Made by a program: the position numbers and the translations under genes. 64,000 bases of DNA from Prostheceraeus crozeri (taxonomy: Eukaryota > Platyhelminthes > Polycladida > Euryleptidae). Below, piece by piece: positions 55,408 to 64,000 of this stretch. Within the stretch, counting starts at the first letter, position 1. The number at the start of each line of letters is the position of its first letter. The DNA lies in NCBI GenBank assembly GCA_907163375.1, contig CAJQUW010009231.1, forward strand, positions 1 through 64,000, written 5' to 3'. A model generated the notes under the pieces. The model had not been told where the DNA came from. It was given only the letters and a program-made list of their open reading frames with translations, and did not search any database.

Positions 55408-55799
55408 CTAAATTGTGGGAAATTTCCTAAGAGATGAATCGACGTTTATAGGCGAGTACAGCTGATCGCGTGAATGAATCAGGGCCTTCATCAAATCAAG
55501 TTCAGTACTACTGTTCTTGCGGTTCTGTAAAGCAGACTCAGTCATCGTAATAACGTCGGTGACAAAACTCGGACTGCACTAGTAATGTACTTTGTCATAC
55601 GGTCAGAAATTAATGCGAACAACCCTGACCTCGAAGCTTACAGCCTACCACGACTTAAATAGCTCAAGCACAATGCCACACAACCAGTCCAGCGGAAGGT
55701 TTGGAGGTGATTCTCCTACTGATGTTTTAAAGTCTGTGATATTTTAGAGCAGTAGCACACAGCGATGAAATCACATAATTATACAACTTGCTCGTTCAA

Positions 55800-56310
55800 C
55801 GTTCCTAGACGAGATGACTCGTACATCGCATACTATTGGAAATGGCACACACTCTCTCAAACAAAAAGTTTTTGGACATCAGCCAGTGACTGAGTGGCGT
55901 GCGTGTTGTTATATCACTTCGGACACACCAAAATACACATCGCTGTCTAGCTACATTCAGTCTATGCATTGAGAAATGCTGAGCAGAGGATGGTGAAATC
56001 ATCTGGTGAAGTAATTAACGTGAGCCTGTCATCTTCCTTCATAATGATCGGAAGGACCAACGTCACCGAGAAAACTTGTGCGCAATGATCTGAGCTATTT
56101 GAATCTGAAGGAATCGTGGCAATCGAAGCACTCTGATGGAATTCACAACAATCCGCTCAAGCGACGCATGTCCTCTTTCCTATCTCTGTATGATATTTGA
56201 AATTTCTTTTTTGCCCACTTACTAAGGTCCAGCATGTGCCATCATTTTGAATTATTCTTCACTTCTACTAAACTGAAAGAGTTAAATAACCTAATTCTGT
56301 GGATAAAATG
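55800..56310 (+). repeat. dispersed repeat, copy 2 (plus orientation)
   Basis: Inverted partner of copy 1. Together they could fold back across about 2.5 kb. Ends near GTTAAATAACCTAATTCTGTGG. Confidence 0.65.
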
Positions 56311-56670
56311 ATTGTTCGGTTGACACAGCTGTGGCGGACTATACAGTAATCAAGCAAGAGGAAGTACAAATCACTAAAACAGAATGTTCAATGCACGAAA
56401 AGCAAAGATAATGCCACAGTCATACTGCCAAGACCACGATGAAAGCAATGATATAATTGTTATTAAGACCCGACTGATATTGACCACCGTATTCCATCAA
56501 ACAGAAGTTCTTTGCGAGAGACAGCATAAGCACCGGCGCTACGACCGATGATTGTCATGATTCAGTTGATTATGTGTCTTAAAGGACATTTTAGAGCAGA
56601 CAGGTACTGAATATGGTTTTATACACAGAAAGGCATATAAGTTTGATAATTCAATTTATCATTATCTCAC

Positions 56671-56796
56671 CTGACTCGTCATTCGATTCCAATTGGCAGA
56701 CGCCTCCACATGTTATTTCCACTTCCTCCTTAACAGGAAATTTCGATTCGTCTGTCAATGAGTTGTTTTCGTGTTGGTTCACTTCACTGTCACTCA
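56671..56796 (-). CDS. zinc-finger gene internal exon, type B1
   Basis: 126 nt, acceptor GGGTTTTCAG, donor CAG|GTGAGA, phase 1-1. Encodes SDSEVNQHENNSLTDES, then PVKEEVE (psi-K-x-E) and CQLESNDES. It is paralogous to the exon at 57940. Confidence 0.65.
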
Positions 56797-57939
56797 CTGA
56801 AAACCCAAAATTTTCTTTTTTAAATTAAGCGAAACAACAAACACAGGAAGGACAACGGACATAATTGAACAGCTTCAGATATACTGTATAAGTTCGGATA
56901 ATTCTGCCATTTTGTTCTAGCTTAACGATTGATTGATTTATAATCAGTGCTACAATCGAATATAAGAATAAATTCGACTATGGTAGCAAATGATGAATCG
57001 ACATGTCAAAGGGAAGAAGTCGAAGCGAAAAGTAGAGAAACATTGACGGACACGTCGAGACACAATATTTACAGAGGTAAAACAAGAAGCTTATCTTGGG
57101 TGACGTTACATTATTGATCATTTTGTCTCTATTTATCGCTTGATGTCGATTTTTAAGACTATGAGTTGAGTTCTTATCGATTCTGTCATTTCTTTTTGAT
57201 AAAAAGTTCAATCCTTTTTAAAAATAAAAAATCAGTAGTATTTTACCATCATCATGATCTGCATATATAAAGGTCATCTTCATGCAAGCCTATTATCTAC
57301 ATGCATGTCATGTCGATTATTTATAATTCAATGACTTATGGTTAGGTCAACTGCTAAGCAAAAAGAATTATTGACAGCTACTGTTAGATAATATAAAAAA
57401 ATCGACTCATGAGGATATGTAGTCACACCAATGGCAATGGTCTCATAATAAAATTCGCGATTGTCTCAAATTATAATTTAGGTGCGGGTTCTATTTGAGG
57501 GTAGGTTGCGTGATGATTTTCTTCAATTCATATGCCGATTCTGCTTAAGGGCGTGTTCTATTCGAAAAAGTGCATTTACGGTACATGCTTATATTTTAGT
57601 TAATTTTCTCATGCCAATGTGTTTTAAAAGACTTCTACCAATGTCTTTATACATGCGTAAAGCTATCACACAATTCCAGGTAAGCCGTGTGACCTGTCAG
57701 TCCATGTACGTGGCAATAAACCTTCACAAAAAAGAACTGAGGGAAGGCCGTTTGCAAAGCTACACCAATGCCAACAAGTTGGCCAGGAATACCTTAGAGA
57801 TACATATGAGGTTTAAGCAGTAGGCCTGTGGATACCTGGCCTCGTAGAAAAAGGACATTTTAGAACAGACTGGTTATGAATAAGTTTTTATCCACAGAAA
57901 GGCATTTACGTTTAATAATTTAATTTATCAATTTCTCAT

Positions 57940-58071
57940 CTGACTCTCTATTCGGATTCGATTCCAGTTGGTAAGCGTCCGTGTTTGGTATTTTCACTTC
58001 CTCCTTAACTTGAAGTTCCGATTCATCTGTCAATGAGTTGCTTTCGTATTGGTTCACTTCACCGTCACTCA
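57940..58071 (-). pseudogene. zinc-finger gene exon, type B2, with broken donor
   Basis: 132 nt, acceptor GGTTTTCAG, phase 1-1. Encodes SDGEVNQYESNSLTDES, then QVKEEVK and YQLESNPNRES. The donor reads G|ATGAGA where B1 has G|GTGAGA, so normal splicing should fail. It is probably a skipped or dead copy. Confidence 0.6.
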
Positions 58072-58649
58072 CTGAAAACCATAAACTCATTTCTATTTGA
58101 AAGAAATGACAAATGCAATGTCCTGATGATCGTTTTGACGATTGATAGGCACATTGTCAATTATTGACAATTGACAAAATGTTCAATTACCCATCATAAA
58201 ATAATAATTTTGAGAGCCATAACATTGAGAATCATGACTCTACAAAATTATCGATATCAGTTATAAAAGAGAATGGATACCTTTCATCATTGCAATCACT
58301 TAAACAATATTGAAAAATATAAAAATGCAGAATAATCTGAATACTTAGAAATGCATTCAAGACCATTTAAATATGAAAGCACCTTTCCAATTGTCAGATC
58401 GAGTTCAAATTGATAATCAAAGACGCATTTTCATAAATTGCGTGGGTATATTACTCAGTAAACTATCTGAGTCTATTTTTCCTGAATATTAATTGTTGGA
58501 ATGCACTCACAAAAATTCCACGCTTTTGCACATACTTTATCCAACATTATATTCAGGAAATTGCTGATAATCGAATGAGATTATTTATAGAATAATTTAC
58601 CTTGCTTCAATTTCATCAAAAACTTATTTGCTAATGCAGATTTGATTTT

Positions 58650-58740
58650 ACAATTCAAATAGCTATAATATAACTTACATATATACATATATATCATAGG
58701 CTATACAAATGTAATATATGTAATATATTATATTTGTCTC
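58650..58740. repeat. TA-rich microsatellite
   Basis: Alternating ACATATATACATATATATC and GTAATATATGTAATATATTA sequence. Confidence 0.7.
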
Positions 58741-59456
58741 ATTACAGTTCTGTTGATTTGAAAATACTGATTTTAGTAGCTATTTCAGAGCAGCTTGACA
58801 ATAGCTTTATTGATAGTACCACACTATCTGCTACAGAGTAAACTGATTATAACATAGGTTATCATAAAAACTTACAGGCAAGTTCTTTTGCATGATGAAT
58901 TCTTTAGTTTTGTTTTCATCAACGAGACAATAAACAGTCCGGAAGTTAGATGATTTTAAAATACATGTATCATAAAACAATTATAAAATTAACACTAAAT
59001 TCCAAGTATCGGAGCCATAGAAGTCCGACACTATCACAATAAAGGACTAAAGCGGACATGCGCATGACGACGACACCTAAACATTGGTGGCTTTCAGTAG
59101 TTGACGAAGTTGCCGGTATATTGTCAGTACACTTTGCTAAGACTCGCTGTTGCTGTGACGAAGTCCTTTTGATAAAATGACTTTAAATGGAGATATCGCC
59201 TAACCGCAAGAATTTGTAAAAGTTGATGTTTCACTCATCAGATTCTTCTTAATTAAGATCTAGCAACATAAGATCGGTGACTGACCGAACAGCTGAAATG
59301 ACTATCAGCAAACAGCTATTGTCCTTTCCAGTCACACTTAAACAAAACGAAAAGTCGAATTTCTATTATCGGAACTGTTAAGCGAAAATTAGGTACGTGG
59401 CGAAATGAATTTTCAACTAAATATTAGTTATTGAAAACAGCACCTTGCTAGATTAC

Positions 59457-59508
59457 CTTTCTTGCCTTCGAGCTCAGAAATTTCTGAAGTAATGCTCTCC
59501 TTGATATC
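59457..59508 (-). CDS. 5' exon of the zinc-finger gene, coiled-coil like
   Basis: 52 nt, acceptor TTGCTTCCAG, donor AAAG|GTAATC. In phase 0 it encodes DIKESITSEISELEGKK and ends in phase 1, which fits all type A, B and C exons downstream. It joins in phase 0 to the exon at 59574. Confidence 0.55.
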
Positions 59509-59573
59509 CTGGAAGCAAAAAAACTTACTTTTATTATATTTCATTATGTATTTATTTAGTCAATAAAACTCAC

Positions 59574-59619
59574 GTCAATTTTTACTTCCAATATTTCATT
59601 TGCGACAGGAAGGCTGCTT
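59574..59619 (-). CDS. 5' exon of the zinc-finger gene
   Basis: 46 nt, acceptor GCCATTGCAG, donor GAC|GTGAGT. Starts in phase 2 and ends in phase 0, encoding SSLPVANEILEVKID. This phase exactly bridges the exons at 59685 and 59457. Confidence 0.5.
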
Positions 59620-59684
59620 CTGCAATGGCATGGCAATCAATATAAATACCTTCCACGACTACTGACTACATGTATAATTCTTAC

Positions 59685-59815
59685 ATTCGAGTATTGTGAT
59701 GAGTAGTCAAGATATCCAGCAAGACTGGTCTCCAATCAGACCATCCTTTAAATTCATTGAACTCTCCAATATACGACAGCAGCATCTCTAACATTCCAAT
59801 TTCGTCTTGCCACAT
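59685..59815 (-). CDS. 5' exon of the zinc-finger gene, Trp-rich domain
   Basis: 131 nt, acceptor CCATTTTTTAG, donor CGAAT|GTAAGA. Only phase 0 is open: MWQDEIGMLEMLLSYIGEF, then KGWSDWRPVLLDILTTHH. The amphipathic, Trp-containing sequence looks like a small folded domain, unrecognised. It ends in phase 2. Confidence 0.6.
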
Positions 59816-62122
59816 CTAAAAAATGGAAGCAATGGAGGCACTTTCATATACATGTACTTTGGCTTTCTTGCCCAATTCATTAAATATCAATATGCAATAT
59901 AGTTCATGTTTTAACAGCTATTGCTTCCCACAAATAGCTATTTACTCACATTACAGCCACACCATCTGACTGAAGCTTGTAGCAATAGTAGCCATTCGAA
60001 GCCGCGAATTAAGGGTAGAAGGTTTGGGAATGCATATACCTGCATGCATGTGCACTAGACTTGTAAATTGACCTGAATTTTAAAACCCGGTCCCGGTCCT
60101 GACCAGTTTCATCTTGATATTGCAGGCCCAGGCTCGGTTCACTCATTTGGGCCCACTCAGACCATTATTAATGCTTATCAAGCGATGCATAGGCTATGCC
60201 GCATTACATGTACAAGAACATACTGTTCATTTATGGTCAACTTATCTCAGTAGGCCTATCTTAGCTAATAGATCTGGCATATTTTGGCCATGATTTTAGC
60301 GATAGACATATAGGAGGTGTACGTATTAAACTTAAGAATGAAGTTGACTCGATATAGACCTACCTCTCTAAACTTAGTTTCCGTCATCGATGACTAGAAT
60401 CTTTAGACTATATCCTAAAGTCCTTCTTGTATTAACTGGCTCAATTAGTAAATTCGAATTCTATAATATACGTTTATTATGCGGTTGCAAAATTTAATCG
60501 AATTATTTCTACAGCAGATCATGATGAGGAATGCTTTTGATGCGTGTGGGAATCCCACGTGGACGATGTGTTATATGGAGGGCTGAGAATTTCTTTTTCA
60601 AATGATCATCGTTAGACGGAGAAAAATAAATTGGGCATATGTCTGAGATGCCCGAAAGACTTCTTTTGACAATACAAGTCCGGCAGCCAGAGTTACTTTC
60701 TGCAGGGAACGAAGCTGAAATTGCGTCTTTCATAGAATGGTGTACACCCGATAGCTGCTACGAATCTGCATGTGTGTCGAGTTCTACCCGTTTCCTCTTC
60801 TTTGCAAACAGAACCAAAGAAAATGGAAGTTCTAGGTGAAAGTGAGAATTCCTATGTTTCTCTGATCAGGTGAAAAGTTCTAAGTCTGAAGGCACAAATG
60901 TTTGACATTTGAATGTCTTTATGTCTTTTCCTATGTGTTTGTGCTGATTATCATGATTGTGATCGATGCAGTAGTGTAGTTACCTGCGGTCAAAATTGAA
61001 CACAAAAATGTGCTTGACGACTTTATGAGGCTTCCTAAATTTCAATCAGTTTAGCTTCATAGACAAAAGTATGCGAACATGATGAGAAAATGAACTGAAG
61101 ACTTTTCATTACAAAAGTTGTGAATCTATGCTGAGTATTTTTCTCTTGATCAAAGAAAGCATCGAAAATATTATTTTAAACGAAGATCTCAATCTGTTTT
61201 ACATTGGATTAAAATGTGTTTTTCTTTGATCCTATCTGACAAGAAGAGGAGCCAGTTTGAACTCGGCAGACGCGCAGGTTTGTAGTAGGCATAGGGTGTA
61301 GTACATCATTCTGTGAAAGTCTCATTTTCGGCCTCGTTGCCCTGCAGAAATTAGTTCTAGCTCAATGTAAATTTATATTATCAGAGGCTCTTCCTTTTGG
61401 GCTTATCGCATTGATAGAAAAAGCTAAATATAAATAAGCTTAGAATAAAAAATCCGAAAATGAAGTTTCTATGGATATGAGGACTATGAAAACCATTCAA
61501 CTTGATTTTTAGCATTACAAAATGTCTAACAAGGATTTAAATATAGACTACCATGGCCAAGACATAAGTATTTAGCAATGGATAATATACAGTAAGCAAC
61601 AAGTCAAGCGCAGCCTACATGTCGCATGCTTTGATAACAAACATAGAAGGTTAGAATCAAAATATAGACTGTATTCGGTCAGTTTTGAAGTCATAACATC
61701 TACAAAATCTCGGCCGAATATTAAACCAGTAATTTTTCTGCCAACTTGTATTCAGGATGCACACGGCCGAGAAAAATCACTTACTTTGCAAAAGTCGGAA
61801 TCTTAAAAAACATTATATTCAAGTAAACTTACATGAACATGCAAGAAGATGAAAACTTTCAGAATTCAATTTTGATCTGAAACACCATTTATTCAAAACT
61901 AATTATTTGATTTTAGTGGCTTATGTAAAGAGCTCATCAAGACAGGTCAGAACAATGTCATTATCGCCTTATTGAAAATTATCTGCAAGTTCAAGCGCCA
62001 GTCATGAGTCAATCATGTTTAATTTCCTTGATTAACACAAAATCTAAAGTGCGAAGTAAGCAAGTCGGGAACTAAAAAACAATTTGCTCAGCGCGCTTCA
62101 GAATAGCACCATGATAACTTAC
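59816..62122 (-). other. intron
   Basis: No further exon was recognised. Short ORFs near 60.5-60.8 kb on both strands have no support. Confidence 0.35.
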
Positions 62123-62235
62123 AGTACCATCTGTGAGGTAAAAAAGAACCCGATGCTGATTTTGCACAACTAGGGAGCATTCAAGTTCAAAAGTCCTGCA
62201 TTTGTGGTTGAAATCAAAGGCCACTTCAGTTTTTT
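62123..62235 (-). CDS. 5' exon of the zinc-finger gene
   Basis: 113 nt, acceptor TCTTTTTGCAG, donor ACT|GTAAGT. Starts in phase 1 and ends in phase 0, encoding KTEVAFDFNHKCRTFELEC and VVQNQHRVLFYLTDGT. It joins in frame with the exon at 59815. Confidence 0.6.
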
Positions 62236-63023
62236 CTGCAAAAAGACGCTAAATAACTTAAGTACTTGAAAGTGGCTACTTGTTCACTGGGTAATTCCTT
62301 CGGTTATTTAGCAAATTCGATGCGAGGGCGAGTTGATAACAAGTCGACTACTTAATAATGATAATTCACATTATTAACTTTCAGCTACATTCTAAATTTT
62401 ACAAATGAATAAAGGCACTGAATTCATTTTGATAAAATTAAAAACTAATTCTTGCAAAATGCATTTCGTCCACTCTTATTCAAGTGCAAACATGGACTGA
62501 ATACGAGTATAAAATACAAAATCTGAAATCATAAAATCTACGAATAAAATTGAGAGCATGCAAACCTATGATCTATCAGACTTAAGAGATGTGAACTAAT
62601 AGCAATTGAATAAGCAGCCTAGATATTAAAAAGAAGCATAACAGAGATAAAGCTACCAAGGTAAGTAAAGGGTGGAAATGAAATCCTTTTGCGAAGATAA
62701 GTAGGGATTCTCGCGCAAAATAACGAGAGACTCTGTGATTCCTAATGTGTGTTTGCTGTGTGTTAGCTAATGCTAAAATTGTTCACAGCAGCTGGTAAAT
62801 GTCTTGTGATGCTGCTAGTGGACCTTGGTGAATGTTTAGTTTTTTTAAGTTTATCAAGATGAATTTAGTGGCTTTATTTATTTATAAACTAAGTAAAAGG
62901 GAATCATTTTTTAAAAAATACATTCTACGTATATGCAGATCTACGATCTTGCAAATGTTCTGGCGTTGAGTGGATGAAATTGTTGATGTGGATGGAGAGA
63001 TGACGAATAGAATTATCACTTAC

Positions 63024-63310
63024 GGTCCTCGTTCTTCAACCTTGAATTCTATGCCTGTAGCTTCGTGAATACAAACGCTCCTTTGGGCGGACGTCCGAGT
63101 CTGTCTTTGAAGTTCAGATTTGTGAATGCTAAGCCACAGAATTGAACAAATTGCGATATCATCGGATGATGAGAAGGGAAATGCTTCGTTGTAATGCAAT
63201 GCAAATGGAATAGCGCGTTCTGATGAACATGTACCGTAGATATCGATCAATAGACGGTTAGCTTCACACATATCGACTGGACAGGAAAATGCTGCACCTG
63301 CAGGTCGCAT
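63024..63310 (-). CDS. probable first coding exon (ATG 63310), unknown N-terminal domain
   Basis: The frame from ATG 63310 (MRPAGAAFSCPVDMC) runs to a strong donor ACC|GTAAGT after 63024. It encodes about 95 residues including LIDIYGTCSSERAIPFALHY and AFPFSSSDDIAICSILWLS. It ends in phase 2, whereas the next seen exon (62235) needs phase 1. Either a small exon in between was missed or this exon belongs to another transcript. Confidence 0.5.
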
Positions 63311-63754
63311 AGATATCCACAATGCAGGTTTTATTGTATCGGACAGCAGCGGCGCCTACCAACGGCAATTCCAGTTCAACAGTGGCAGTCGAGGTTCTAC
63401 GGAGGTAGTCATTTTGGAAGTTTACAAATAAACAACGACAATGCTATTCGATTAGCGACATCACAGAATTAGACAGGTCGTCTCTTCTTCCGTTTGACTA
63501 GAAGAGAAACATTGGAACATGTAACGTAAATGAAATGGCACAATCTTCTGACATAATACCATAGCAATCGAACAATATGCAGCCAGTTCGACATTAAACA
63601 CGCCAAATTGTGCGAAGTTTCAGTAACTGTTATCAACCGGATCACACAGCAAAGAGACACAGACGATGTCAAGTTCTACAGAGAAGTTTGTGAGCGTTTT
63701 TTCATGCGGCCTAACTTTTAAAAAATATAGTTTAAAAAATATATATTAAAAAAT

Positions 63755-64000
63755 TTTAAAAATGATAGGAGGACCCAACATTATCGAGAAAACTTTTGCT
63801 CAATGATCTGAATTCTTCGAATCTGAAGGAGTCGTGGCGATCGGAGCATTTTGAAGGAACTCACAGCAATCCGCAAGCGACGCACGACTATTTTTCCTAT
63901 CTCTGCAAGGTATTAAAAATTTCTTTTTGCCCACTTATTAAGTTCTTGGATGTGCCATCTGTTTGAATCAGTTTGCACTTCTAGCAAAGTGATACGATTA
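63755..64000 (+). repeat. dispersed repeat, copy 3, cut by the window end
   Basis: Same family as 52720-53250 and 55800-56310. Shared landmarks are GAGAAAACTT, CAATGATCTGA, GAAGGA-TCGTGGC, CGACGCA and TTTGCCCACTTA. Confidence 0.7.

Larger units (their letters stand above)
50926..56670. other. intron sequence with dispersed repeats
   Basis: Apart from the dispersed repeats and the possible gene fragment at 55122-55407 (both listed separately), no feature is supported. Short ORFs here lack splice or motif support. Confidence 0.35.

Noticed and set aside
1..64000. tRNA or rRNA genes
   Set aside because: No A/B box pairs with cloverleaf potential and no rRNA-like blocks were seen.

Overview
The window looks like a nuclear contig from an invertebrate animal. 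The evidence is GT-AG introns, a secreted C-type lectin, a C2H2 zinc-finger gene with widely spaced exons, and several eukaryotic mobile elements (Maverick/Polinton, Tc1/mariner superfamily, Ty3/gypsy, LINE, a possible PIF/Harbinger relic). I cannot name the species; an arthropod-like host is only a guess.

Bases 1 to about 16.5 kb are a Maverick/Polinton-type virus-like element, entered part-way through. Plus-strand block: end of an unidentified basic protein, Cys-rich ORF, integrase with chromodomain (four frameshifts), pX/pVI-like basic protein (frameshifted), double-jelly-roll-type capsid protein, adenain-type protease. Minus strand: a 181-residue TATA-binding-protein homologue and two paralogous small proteins. 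Plus strand again: two paralogous 'WEVG' proteins (466 and 507 residues from the preferred starts). Minus strand: protein-primed DNA polymerase B, with two short 5' introns and one frameshift. Further right are a 145-residue protein, a 531-bp tandem duplication holding part of a split gene, an acidic 83-residue protein behind a TATA box, and a spliced coiled-coil/Ser-rich protein. These last genes are assigned to the element by proximity, compactness and 59-67 nt coding introns. No packaging ATPase and no terminal inverted repeats were found. The best candidate for something undescribed is the element-encoded TBP, on a replicon with its own polymerase, integrase and capsid genes and at least two good TATA boxes.

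Bases 16.5 to 34 kb are repeat-rich: a 465-bp-arm palindrome with G/C runs (16824-17776), an intact DD37D mariner (19405-20814), a C-type lectin gene (22225-22977), a possible PIF/Harbinger relic near 24 kb, a very young Ty3/gypsy retrotransposon (24294-28397) that appears to self-prime reverse transcription, a three-copy foldback repeat (30.6-31.9 kb) and a decayed DD41D mariner (32159-33942).

Bases 36.8 to 63.3 kb hold a minus-strand zinc-finger gene. Its last exon encodes six C2H2 fingers. Upstream lie seven short exons of three sequence types, all phase 1-1, each coding an acidic linker around a K-x-E motif (six of seven fit the sumoylation consensus). Further upstream, four small exons form a phase-consistent 5' chain. 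A plus-strand terminal exon (43689-43934) sits in one intron, and LINE and dispersed-repeat debris fill others.

All splice sites, motifs and repeats were read by eye. No alignment or database search was run, so homology calls rest on recognised motifs.
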